A stretch of DNA of 64,000 nt, taken from NCBI RefSeq assembly GCF_025398155.2, contig NZ_CP104562.2, positions 1,054,001 through 1,118,000 on the forward strand, written 5' to 3'. The notes under the pieces were generated by a model. That model was not told where the DNA came from and ran no database searches. It worked only from the letters and a program-made list of their open reading frames with translations. A program made the translations under genes and the position numbers. Shown here one piece after another: positions 26,510 to 34,959 of this stretch; within the stretch, counting starts at the first letter, position 1, and each line of letters opens with the position of its first letter. The DNA comes from Roseateles amylovorans (lineage in GTDB: Bacteria > Pseudomonadota > Gammaproteobacteria > Burkholderiales > Burkholderiaceae_C).

Positions 26510-26538
26510 TGGGTGCGAGGGTGTGCGTCGCGGGTTCC
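26510..26538 (-). promoter_or_regulatory. Sequence resembling a HrpL-type promoter
   Basis: On the minus strand GGAACC (26533-26538), exactly 16 bases, then GCACCCA (26510-26516). The HrpL sigma factor consensus is GGAACC, 15-16 bases, CCACNNA, so only the first base of the second block differs. It ends 30 bases before the ATG of the 665-residue protein. Its first block begins at the same distance from the start (54 bases) as the decamer of the three tandem paralogues. A chance match cannot be excluded. Confidence 0.35.
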
Positions 26539-26702
26539 GGCTGCGGACTCACCAGACACCCACGGCGCCGACCGCATCGACGCGCGCTGGGGCGCCAGTC
26601 GGCGGATCTGCCAGGCATTCGAGTGATCAAGTCGATCGATTCGGGTCAGTGACCGGACAGGCCTCGCTCCCTACGCTCTCACGCTTTCTGCAAGGAGTGT
26701 CT

Positions 26703-27716
26703 ATGTCCTGGAAGTCGAGCACCGCGGTGATCGCAGCCGCTGTGGGGTGTGCCGGTCTGCTGCAGGCTTGCGGTGGTGGTGGCGGAGGAGGGAGTGTCCG
26801 GCTGGCGCCGGAGTTGATCGAGATCGTGAATCCGTCCGACGTGCCGCCCTATCAGGGGCCTGTCACCGAGCTGCCGCCGGATGTGACCCGGCTGTATGCC
26901 CTCAGCGGCAATGCGTCGTCGAGCACGGTGGTGTTGTTCCTGCAAGGTGGTCCGGTGGACTTTCTGGTGCCCGAAGAGGGCCTTGATGACCTGCACCCGG
27001 TCCTCACCGAGCACACGCTGGTGCGGGTGCATCAGGCCAACACCCTCAATCCGTCGATCGTCGCCAATCCGGACCTGTCGTATGCGCGCGCGATCCGCGA
27101 GAACGAGGTGTCGGTGGAGATCCTGAACCGGGTCATCCGACACTTCGCCGCCCAGGGTCGGCGTGTGCAGGTGGTGTCCCATTCCTTCGGCTCGTTCCTG
27201 GTCCTGCGTGCATGGGCCCGACATCCCGCTCTGGCGACGTTGGTCGACCGCTTCCTGGTGCTGAACGGCCGGCTCGATATGCCGGACGTGGTGTGGCAGG
27301 GCATGCGCCGTGGCGAGCAATGGGGCTTTCCGGATGGCGGCGAGCCCGCGCTGGCGGCGAACCAGCCGACCCGGGAGACCCGCGAAGGCGATGACAACCG
27401 CGCGCCCGGCGACCCACCGCAGACCCAGACCTTCAGCCTGTCTCAGCTCAAGCTGGAGGCGGACATCGGCCGGTTGCCGCTGACCCGTGAACTGGCGGGC
27501 CGGAGCTTGAATCGACTCATCATGGTGGAATCCACGGCGGACCGTGCCGTCGGACGCTTGTCCGAGGACGAGCGGCGTTTTCTCGCGGCCCAGGGGGCCA
27601 CGCGCTACTGCATCGCCGGGGGCACCCACGACAGCGCCTTCGAGGCGCCCTATGCGCAGGAACTTGCCGCCCTGCTGGACGGCACCTCGACCCGCACCCG
27701 CGACTGCGCGGGCTGA
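26703..27716 (+). CDS. Alpha/beta-hydrolase-fold lipoprotein
   Basis: A 337-residue predicted lipoprotein from the ATG at 26703, preceded by AAGGAG; the frame is open further upstream but crosses the divergent promoter region. The signal peptide ends at the lipobox LLQAC with C23, followed by seven glycines, a flexible tether. The core has VLFLQGGPVDFLVPEEGL (oxyanion-type loop) and VVSHSFGSF, a nucleophile elbow with S161 where the first glycine of G-x-S-x-G is serine. A late histidine sits in IAGGTHDSAF. Probably a surface or periplasmic esterase or peptidase; substrate unknown. Confidence 0.8.
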   Translation: MSWKSSTAVIAAAVGCAGLLQACGGGGGGGSVRLAPELIEIVNPSDVPPYQGPVTELPPDVTRLYALSGNASSSTVVLFLQGGPVDFLVPEEGLDDLHPVLTEHTLVRVHQANTLNPSIVANPDLSYARAIRENEVSVEILNRVIRHFAAQGRRVQVVSHSFGSFLVLRAWARHPALATLVDRFLVLNGRLDMPDVVWQGMRRGEQWGFPDGGEPALAANQPTRETREGDDNRAPGDPPQTQTFSLSQLKLEADIGRLPLTRELAGRSLNRLIMVESTADRAVGRLSEDERRFLAAQGATRYCIAGGTHDSAFEAPYAQELAALLDGTSTRTRDCAG

Positions 27717-27854
27717 CAGCGCCCCGGCGCATGGGCTTCACGGCACGGGTGTGAGCCGCCCCGACTGGCACGTTGGTGCCACGCACCTGGCAGGCACCTT
27801 GTCGGCACCTCGTCGGCAGTTTGCAGGCCGAGGTCGCAGCCAGCAGGGGCAGTC

Positions 27855-28865
27855 TCAGGCCGCGCTCAGCACCGCCTGCTTCGCGCCGTTGGCCGCTGCC
27901 GGCGACGTCCGGGCCTCGGTGCCGGATTTCGCATCGCAGGTGGCGATCAACTGCTTCTGCCATTGGGTGTGGCGGTCGAACAGCTCGGCGACCCAATCGA
28001 CGAACACCCGCAGCTTGGTACTCAGGTGCCGGTTGGGCGGATACACCACATACAGCGGCAGCGGGTCCGACTCCCAGTCGCAGAGGAAGGGCACCAGCTC
28101 GCCGGCGTCCACATGCGGCTTGATCATGAAGTAGGGCGCCTGGATGACGCCCAGGCCGGTGAGCCCGGCGGTCATGTAGGCATTGCCGTCGTTGACCGAC
28201 ACCTGATAGCGGCCGTAGATCTCATAACGCTGGCCGTTCTTGCTGTAGTCGAACGGAAAGCGCTTGCCGGTGCGCGCCGAGAAATAGCTGACGACGAAAT
28301 GCTGGTCCGATTCCAGCTCCAGCGGATGCTGCGGCAGGCCGTGGCGGCGGATGTAGTCCGGCGAGGCGCAGCAGCCGTAGCCCCAGTCGCCGATGCGGCG
28401 CGCCACCAGCGATTGGTCGGTGATCTCGCCGCCGCGCACCACGCAGTCGATGTTGTCGCCGATGAGGTCGACCGGCCGGTCCGAGACGCCCAGGTCGATC
28501 TGAATGTCCGGATGCTTTGCATAAAACTCCGGAAGTGCGGGAATGATCAGCATCCGCGCCACCGACGAGGCCACATCCACCCGGATGCGTCCGCGCGGTG
28601 CCGCCCGCGCATGGGAGACGGTGCCTTCCAGCTCTTCGATGTCCGACAGCAGCCGGGTGACCCGCTCATAGTAGGCGGCGCCGTCCGGCGTCACGCTCAC
28701 GCGCCGGGTGGTGCGGTTCAACAGCTTGACCTTCAGATGCTCTTCCAGCGACTGGATGAGCCGTGTCACCGCGGTCTTGGGCAGGTCCATCGACTCCGCC
28801 GCCTTGGTGAAGGTTCCCGCCTCCACGACGCGCGCGAAGGCCTGCATTGCATTGAGCTTGTCCAT
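27855..28865 (-). CDS. LysR-family transcriptional regulator
   Basis: A 336-residue regulator starting MDKLNAMQAFARVVEAGTFT. The N-terminal winged helix-turn-helix (TKAAESMDLPKTAVTRLIQS) and the linker helix are typical, and the effector-binding part has the RIRVDVASSVARMLIIPALP start and VRGGEITDQSLVARRIGD block seen in the subgroup with PEF/YafC-like regulators. It is divergent from the hydrolase-like gene and the RND operon, an arrangement like mexT-mexEF-oprN or many LysR-controlled pumps, so control of that efflux operon is a reasonable inference. Confidence 0.9.
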   Translation of the reverse strand: MDKLNAMQAFARVVEAGTFTKAAESMDLPKTAVTRLIQSLEEHLKVKLLNRTTRRVSVTPDGAAYYERVTRLLSDIEELEGTVSHARAAPRGRIRVDVASSVARMLIIPALPEFYAKHPDIQIDLGVSDRPVDLIGDNIDCVVRGGEITDQSLVARRIGDWGYGCCASPDYIRRHGLPQHPLELESDQHFVVSYFSARTGKRFPFDYSKNGQRYEIYGRYQVSVNDGNAYMTAGLTGLGVIQAPYFMIKPHVDAGELVPFLCDWESDPLPLYVVYPPNRHLSTKLRVFVDWVAELFDRHTQWQKQLIATCDAKSGTEARTSPAAANGAKQAVLSAA

Positions 28866-29175
28866 GTGATCGACCTCTTCCGACCTTTGTGGACCGCGTT
28901 CGCACCGTCCGCACCTGTCTGCGGTCGTCCTTGCGGGCTGCGGCCCTCGTTCTCATCCTCGTCCTGAGCGTTGGCGGCCATGGCGGCCATCGCAGCGCTC
29001 TTGTCATGACCCTCCGCGCGTGCGCGAGGTCGCCATCCTGCCCGAGTCATTGTTTCGCCGGCGAAATATTGATTCGCGTCGGCGCCTGTTTATCGAACGG
29101 CGGGCAATCCGTAAATTTCGCTGCATTGCAACATGTTCGCCTGCCCCTTGTCTGTGCAGGCCTTTGCGTTTTCCC
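28866..29175. promoter_or_regulatory. Divergent intergenic region, LysR gene and hydrolase-like gene
   Basis: 310 bases without a supported gene. The right half is less GC-rich than its surroundings (for example around 29055-29120, with AAATATTGATTC and GTAAATTTCG), as expected for a promoter region serving both directions. No perfect T-N11-A palindrome was picked out by eye. Confidence 0.4.
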
Positions 29176-30024
29176 ATGGATGCCTTGCCGCTTACCTCCT
29201 GCCAAGACGACCTCCTGCCCGCCGGCGACGGCGTGCTGCCGGTGCGCGTCTACAAGGGAGCGACCCGCCGCAAGGATGCGCCCCTGGTGATGCATCTGCA
29301 TGGTGGCGCCTTCACCAGCGGCGACCTGGACAGCGGCGAACTGGTCTCGCGCCTGTTGGCCGAAGCCGGTGCGGTGGTGGTGGATGTGGATTACCCCATC
29401 GGGCTGGACCGCATGTTCCCCGCCGCGCTCAAGACGTTGGATGCCCTGCTGCATGGGCTGTACAAGGCGCGCAGTCGCCTGTCGGGCAAGGCCAGCCCGG
29501 TGCTGGTCGCCGGTGAGGAGGCCGGCGGCAATCTGGCCGCCGCCCTGGCCCTGATGGCGCGCGATCAAGGCCATCGCCGCCTGGCCGGCCAGATCCTGAT
29601 CGGTCCGATGCTCAATCCCTGCCTGGCCACCGCCTCGCTGCGTCAGGCCGAGGCCGGCGACGGCCAATGCCGATGGACCCTGGGCTGGCGCGCCTACCTG
29701 GGCCAGTTGGAGGAGGGCGACCATCCGTATGCGGCGCCCGCCTGCACCAGCCGTCTGGCCGGCCTGGCGCCGGCGCTGATCGTCAGCGCCGAAGACGATC
29801 CCATGCGCGACGAATCCCTGGCGTATGCCCGGGCGATGAAACGCGCCGGCGTCGAGGTGCGACAGGAACTGATCGAGGGTCCCAGCGGTTGGCCCCACAG
29901 CCTGATGCGCCTGCCCGCGCTGCCGGGACTGCAAGCCCCGTGGGCCCGCGCACTGCGACAGCGATTGAGCGATTTCCTGGCGCGCTTCCCACCCACCGGT
30001 CCCTTGCGGCCCCAGCCCGCCTGA
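29176..30024 (+). CDS. HSL-like alpha/beta hydrolase homologue lacking the nucleophile serine
   Basis: A 282-residue protein from MDALPLTS at 29176. It has the hormone-sensitive-lipase family oxyanion motif HGGAF (42-46), the acid-containing SAEDDPMRDESLAYA block and a GWPHSL histidine near the C-terminus. The nucleophile elbow, normally GDSAGGN, reads GEEAGGN: residue 115 is glutamate instead of serine. The codon is plain GAG in a clean frame, so this is not a frameshift. It probably cannot act as an esterase and may bind a ligand or have a structural role. It lies between the LysR gene and the RND operon, same strand as the latter. Confidence 0.8.
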   Translation: MDALPLTSCQDDLLPAGDGVLPVRVYKGATRRKDAPLVMHLHGGAFTSGDLDSGELVSRLLAEAGAVVVDVDYPIGLDRMFPAALKTLDALLHGLYKARSRLSGKASPVLVAGEEAGGNLAAALALMARDQGHRRLAGQILIGPMLNPCLATASLRQAEAGDGQCRWTLGWRAYLGQLEEGDHPYAAPACTSRLAGLAPALIVSAEDDPMRDESLAYARAMKRAGVEVRQELIEGPSGWPHSLMRLPALPGLQAPWARALRQRLSDFLARFPPTGPLRPQPA

Positions 30025-30121
30025 CCCGACGACTGCTGATCGCCGGATCCCTGATCCGGCTCCGAATTCCCCGCTCCCCAGGATCTCCGCGATCCCGGAG
30101 AGGTCCTGATGCTGCTGAATT

Positions 30122-30157
30122 CTTTGATTCCTCTGATCCCTCTGATTCCTCTGATTC
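30122..30157. repeat. 9-bp tandem repeat CTCTGATTC
   Basis: Four units (30122, 30131, 30140 and 30149), two of them perfect, in the 209-base gap before the RND adaptor gene. Outside any supported frame. Copy-number change could alter spacing in the leader. Confidence 0.8.
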
Positions 30158-30233
30158 CTGAGCCCCTGACCCTCGAACCGCCGCTCGCCGACCTGCTTCC
30201 TCTCTTCGCCCCATCGTCTACGGAGTCCACAAC

Positions 30234-31466
30234 ATGAAGAACCTGATCTCCCGCCGGCATCCGCTGGCCCTGACCGCCACCTCCCTGACTGCCGTGGCCG
30301 CCGTGGTGGCGGCGGTGGTCGTGGGTCTGCACAGCCAGCAGGCCGAAGCCAACCCGGCGGCCGCAGCGCCGCAGGCCATCCCTGTTTCCGTCGCCACCGT
30401 GACCAGCCAGGATGTGGCCGCCTGGGACGAGTTCTCCGGCCGCCTGGAAGCGGTGGAGCGGGTCGATGTCCGCTCACGCGTGGCCGGTGCGGTGCAATCG
30501 GTGCACTTCCGCGAAGGCGCGCTGGTCAAGGCCGGCGAGCTGCTGATCACCATCGATCCCGCGCCCTACCAGGCCGAGGTCGACCGCGCCGATGCCCAGG
30601 TGCTCGCCGCCCAGGCCCGCGTCAGCTACACCAAGAGCGAGCTGGAGCGCTCCACCCGCCTGTGGAGCGAGCGCGCCATCGCCCAGCGCGAACTCGATGA
30701 ACGCAGCAATGCCGCCCGTGAAGCGGAAGCCAACCTGCGCGCGGCCCAGGCCGCCTTGCAGACCGCTCGCCTGAGCCTGGGCTACACCCAGGTCCGCGCG
30801 CCGGTGGCCGGCCGCGTCGGCAAGCTGGAAGTGACCCAGGGCAACCTGGTCGCGGCCGGACCCGGCGCACCGGTGCTGACCACGCTGGTCTCGGTCAGCC
30901 CGATCTACGCCAGCTTCGATGCGGATGAGAAGACCGTGGCGCGCGCCCTGGCCGAGCTGCCCGGCGGCGCCGGTGCCCGCAACCAGATCGACCGCATTCC
31001 GGTGCAGATCGGCACGGCGGCCACGGTCGACGCGCCGTTCGCCGGCCGTCTGCAACTGGTGGACAACCAGGTGGATGCACGCAGCGGCACGGTGCGGGTG
31101 CGCGCGGTCCTGGACAACAAGGACGGCGCGCTGATGCCGGGCCAGTTTGCCCGCATCCGCCTGGGCCAGTCCAAGAGCCGCCCGGCGGTGCTGGTCAATG
31201 AGCGCGCGGTCGGCACCGACCAGAGCAAGCGTTTCGTGATGGTCGTGGGCAAGGACAACACCCTGAGCTACCGCGAGGTGCAGCTTGGCGCCAATGTGGA
31301 CGGCCTGCGCATCGTCACCTCCGGCCTGCAGGTCAATGAGCGGGTCGTCGTCAACGGGCTGCAGCGGGTTCGCCCGGGCGCCCTGGTGCAGCCGCAGATG
31401 GTGCCGATGAATGCCAAGGCCGAGATCCAGGCCAAGCAGGAATCGGCGAAGGCGGAGAAGTCCTGA
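30234..31466 (+). CDS. RND efflux periplasmic adaptor (MexE/AcrA-like)
   Basis: A 410-residue membrane-fusion protein. An N-terminal helix (about 12-35) anchors or exports it; there is no lipobox. The order of domains is standard: VDVRSRVAGAVQSVHFREG lipoyl half, alpha-helical hairpin (about 110-175, rich in Ala/Glu/Arg), second lipoyl half with GYTQVRAPVAGRVGKLEV, beta-barrel and membrane-proximal domain (NTLSYREVQLGANVDGLRIV). It links the inner-membrane pump with the outer-membrane channel encoded by the next two genes. Substrates are probably drugs or solvents; the closest analogues by feature are MexE-type adaptors. Confidence 0.93.
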   Translation: MKNLISRRHPLALTATSLTAVAAVVAAVVVGLHSQQAEANPAAAAPQAIPVSVATVTSQDVAAWDEFSGRLEAVERVDVRSRVAGAVQSVHFREGALVKAGELLITIDPAPYQAEVDRADAQVLAAQARVSYTKSELERSTRLWSERAIAQRELDERSNAAREAEANLRAAQAALQTARLSLGYTQVRAPVAGRVGKLEVTQGNLVAAGPGAPVLTTLVSVSPIYASFDADEKTVARALAELPGGAGARNQIDRIPVQIGTAATVDAPFAGRLQLVDNQVDARSGTVRVRAVLDNKDGALMPGQFARIRLGQSKSRPAVLVNERAVGTDQSKRFVMVVGKDNTLSYREVQLGANVDGLRIVTSGLQVNERVVVNGLQRVRPGALVQPQMVPMNAKAEIQAKQESAKAEKS

Positions 31467-31570
31467 TCGTCCGCGCCGAGCGTCGCGAATTCCGCAAGTG
31501 AGCGAATTCAGCGACGACCGCGCCTTCAGTGACTCTCCCGCCCCGAACCCAGTCGCATTGAAAGACTGAC

Positions 31571-34500
31571 ATGAATCTTTCCAAATTCTTCATCGACCGC
31601 CCGATCTTCGCGGGTGTGTTGTCGGTGCTGATCTTCGTCTCCGGCCTGCTCGCGCTGCGGGTGCTGCCGATCTCCGAATATCCGGAGGTCGTCCCGCCGC
31701 AGGTGGTGGTCCGCGCCCAGTATCCCGGCGCCAACCCCAAGGTGATCGCCGAAGCGGTGGCCACGCCGCTGGAAGAGGCCATCAACGGCGTCGAAGGCAT
31801 GCTCTACATGGGCAGCCAGGCGACCACCGACGGCCTCATGACGCTGACCGTCACCTTCAAGCTGGGCACCGACCCGGACAAGGCCCAGCAACTGGTGCAG
31901 AACCGCGTCTCGCAGGCCGAACCACGCCTGCCGGAAGAGGTGCGTCGCCTGGGCCTGACCACGGTCAAGAGCAGCCCCGACCTGACCATGGTCGTTCACT
32001 TGCTGTCGCCCAATGACCGCTACGACATGACCTACCTGCGCAACTACGCGGTGCTCAATGTCAAGGACCGCCTGGCGCGGATCCAGGGCGTCGGCCAGGT
32101 GCAGCTGTTCGGCTCGGGCGACTACTCAATGCGCGTCTGGCTGGACCCGCAGAAGGTGGCCGAGCGTGGCCTCTCGGCCAGCGATGTGGTGCAGGCCATC
32201 CGCGAGCAGAACGTGCAGGCCGCCGCCGGCGTGGTGGGCGCGTCGCCGGGCCTGACCGGCATTGATCTGCAGCTGCCGATCAACGCCCAGGGCCGCCTCA
32301 ACAACGAGGAAGAGTTCGGCGACATCATCGTCAAGACCGGCACCAACGGCCAGGTCACCCGCCTGCGCGACCTGGGCCGGATCGAACTCGGCGCCGCCGA
32401 ATATGCGCTGCGTTCGCTGCTGGACAACAAGTCCGCGGTGGCGATCCCGATCTTCCAGGCGCCCGGCTCCAATGCGATCGAGATCTCCGACAACGTGCGC
32501 GCCACGATGGCGGAGTTGAAGAAGTCGATGCCCGAAGGCGTCAACTACGAGATCGTCTACGACCCGACGCAGTTCGTGCGTGCCTCGATCGAATCGGTGG
32601 TGCACACCCTGCTCGAAGCCGTGGCGCTGGTGGTGCTGGTGGTGATCCTGTTCCTGCAGACCTGGCGTGCCTCGATCATCCCGTTGCTGGCCGTGCCGGT
32701 GTCGATCATCGGTACCTTCGCGGTGATGCATCTGTTCGGCTTCTCGATCAACGCGCTGTCGCTGTTCGGCCTGGTGCTGGCCATCGGCATCGTGGTGGAC
32801 GATGCGATCGTGGTGGTTGAGAACGTCGAGCGCAACATCGAGGCGGGCCTGAACCCGCGTGACGCGACCTACCGCGCGATGAAGGAGGTCTCCGGACCGA
32901 TCATTGCGATCGCCCTGGTGCTGGTGGCGGTGTTCGTGCCGCTGGCTTTCATCAGCGGCCTGACCGGCCAGTTCTACAAGCAGTTTGCGCTGACGATTGC
33001 GATCTCCACCGTGATCTCGGCCGTCAACTCGCTGACGCTGTCCCCCGCGCTCGCGGCGATGCTGCTCAAGGGCCATGATGCGCCCAAGGACTGGCTGACC
33101 CGGGTGATGGACAAGCTGCTGGGCCGCTTCTTCGGCGGCTTCAACCGGCTGTTCAACCGAGGCGCCAAGGCCTACAGCGGCGGCGTGACCAAGGCGATCT
33201 CCCGCAAGATCGTGATGCTGGTGCTGTATGCGGGCCTGATCGCGGTGACGGTGGGCCTGTTCAAGGCGGTGCCCAGCGGCTTCGTGCCGGCGCAGGACAA
33301 GCAGTACCTGATCGGCTTCGCCCAGCTGCCGGACGGCGCCACGCTGGACCGCACCGAGGACGTGATCCGCCGCATGAGCGACATCACGCTGAAGACGCCG
33401 GGCGTGGCCAATGCGGTGGCCTTCCCGGGCCTGTCGATCAACGGTTTCACCAACAGCGCCAATTCGGGCATCGTCTTCGCCACGCTGAAGTCCTTCGACG
33501 AACGCACTGGCAAGGGCCTGTCCGCCGGCGAGATCGCCGCCAGCCTGAACCAGCAGTACGGCGCCATCCAGGACGCCTTCGTGGTGATGTTCCCGCCGCC
33601 GCCGGTCAATGGCCTGGGCACGACGGGTGGCTTCAAGTTCCAGCTGGAAGATCGCGGCGGCCTGGGCTATGAGGCGCTGGATGCAGCGGTCAAGGCCTTC
33701 ATGGCCAAGGCCTCGAAGGCGCCCGAGCTGGCGGGTCTGTTCTCCAGCTATCAGGTGAACGTGCCGCAGCTGTATGCCGACCTGGACCGCACCAAGGCCC
33801 GCCAATTGGGCGTGGCGGTGACGGACGTGTTCGACACCATGCAGATCTACCTTGGCAGCCTGTATGTGAACGACTTCAACAAGTTCGGCCGCACCTACAC
33901 CGTGCGGGTCCAGGCGGATGCGGCCTTCCGTGCCCGTGCCGAGGACGTCGGCCTGCTGAAGGTGCGCTCGGCCACCGGCGAGATGGTGCCGCTGTCCGCG
34001 CTGATGAAGGTCGAGCCCAGCTTCGGCCCCGAGCGTGCGATGCGTTACAACGGCTTCCTGTCTGCCGACATCAACGGCGGCGCCGCCCCCGGCTACTCGA
34101 CCGGCCAGGCGCAGGACGCGATCGCCCGCATCGCGGCGGAGACCCTGCCGCCCGGCATCAGCTATGAATGGACCGAGCTGACCTATCAGGAAATCCTGGC
34201 CGGCAACTCTGCGCTGTGGGTGTTCCCGCTGGCCATCCTGCTGGTGTTCCTGGTGCTGGCCGCGCAATATGAAAGCCTGGCACTGCCGATCTCGATCATC
34301 CTGATCGTGCCGATGGGCCTGCTCGCCGCGATGACCGGCGTGTGGATCAGCCACGGGGACAACAACGTCTTCACCCAGATCGGGCTGATCGTGCTGGTGG
34401 GCTTGAGTGCGAAGAACGCGATCCTGATCGTGGAGTTCGCCCGCGAGCTGGAGTTTGCCGGCCGCACCCCGCTGCAGGCGGCGATCGAAGCGAGCCGTCT

Positions 34501-34888
34501 GCGTCTGCGCCCGATCCTGATGACCTCGATGGCCTTCGTGATGGGCGTGCTCCCCCTGGTGCTGGCCAAGGGCGCCGGTGCGGAGATGCGCAATGCGATG
34601 GGCGTGGCGGTGTTCGCTGGAATGATCGGCGTGACGGCTTTCGGCCTGTTCCTGACGCCGGTGTTCTATGTGCTGCTGCGTCGCCTCTCCGGCAACAAGC
34701 CGCTGAAGCAGCATGGCGAGACCCCGCACCTCGAGGCATTCGCCCAACCGGAGCAAGGCGCCGGACATGACTTCGGCAATCACGGTGGTGGCGCCGGCGG
34801 CAATGGCGCGCATGGCGACCAGGGTGGTCACGGCGGCGGCGGTGATGCGCGGCCCCATCCGGCAGCGCCCCGTCGCGACCATGAATGA
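31571..34888 (+). CDS. RND efflux transporter (MexF/AcrB-like) with Gly/His-rich tail
   Basis: A 1105-residue hydrophobe/amphiphile efflux pump. It begins MNLSKFFIDRPIFAGVLSVL, has the proton-relay aspartates in GIVVDDAIVVVENVERN, the two large periplasmic loops and twelve helices of the family. Family members usually have about 1040-1060 residues; the extra length is a C-terminal tail of about 45 residues rich in Gly and His (NHGGGAGGNGAHGDQGGHGG), which might bind metal. Proton-driven export across both membranes together with adaptor and channel. Confidence 0.94.
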   Translation: MNLSKFFIDRPIFAGVLSVLIFVSGLLALRVLPISEYPEVVPPQVVVRAQYPGANPKVIAEAVATPLEEAINGVEGMLYMGSQATTDGLMTLTVTFKLGTDPDKAQQLVQNRVSQAEPRLPEEVRRLGLTTVKSSPDLTMVVHLLSPNDRYDMTYLRNYAVLNVKDRLARIQGVGQVQLFGSGDYSMRVWLDPQKVAERGLSASDVVQAIREQNVQAAAGVVGASPGLTGIDLQLPINAQGRLNNEEEFGDIIVKTGTNGQVTRLRDLGRIELGAAEYALRSLLDNKSAVAIPIFQAPGSNAIEISDNVRATMAELKKSMPEGVNYEIVYDPTQFVRASIESVVHTLLEAVALVVLVVILFLQTWRASIIPLLAVPVSIIGTFAVMHLFGFSINALSLFGLVLAIGIVVDDAIVVVENVERNIEAGLNPRDATYRAMKEVSGPIIAIALVLVAVFVPLAFISGLTGQFYKQFALTIAISTVISAVNSLTLSPALAAMLLKGHDAPKDWLTRVMDKLLGRFFGGFNRLFNRGAKAYSGGVTKAISRKIVMLVLYAGLIAVTVGLFKAVPSGFVPAQDKQYLIGFAQLPDGATLDRTEDVIRRMSDITLKTPGVANAVAFPGLSINGFTNSANSGIVFATLKSFDERTGKGLSAGEIAASLNQQYGAIQDAFVVMFPPPPVNGLGTTGGFKFQLEDRGGLGYEALDAAVKAFMAKASKAPELAGLFSSYQVNVPQLYADLDRTKARQLGVAVTDVFDTMQIYLGSLYVNDFNKFGRTYTVRVQADAAFRARAEDVGLLKVRSATGEMVPLSALMKVEPSFGPERAMRYNGFLSADINGGAAPGYSTGQAQDAIARIAAETLPPGISYEWTELTYQEILAGNSALWVFPLAILLVFLVLAAQYESLALPISIILIVPMGLLAAMTGVWISHGDNNVFTQIGLIVLVGLSAKNAILIVEFARELEFAGRTPLQAAIEASRLRLRPILMTSMAFVMGVLPLVLAKGAGAEMRNAMGVAVFAGMIGVTAFGLFLTPVFYVLLRRLSGNKPLKQHGETPHLEAFAQPEQGAGHDFGNHGGGAGGNGAHGDQGGHGGGGDARPHPAAPRRDHE

Positions 34889-34959
34889 GCCCGGCACCAA
34901 TCGCTGCTGAACGCGCCCCTGACCGGGCGCAACGACTGGAATCGACAAGGATCCAAGCC

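Noticed and set aside
26220..26702. Extension of the lipoprotein frame to 26220
   Set aside because: It would run through the divergent gene start; the signal peptide and AAGGAG at 26703 define the start.
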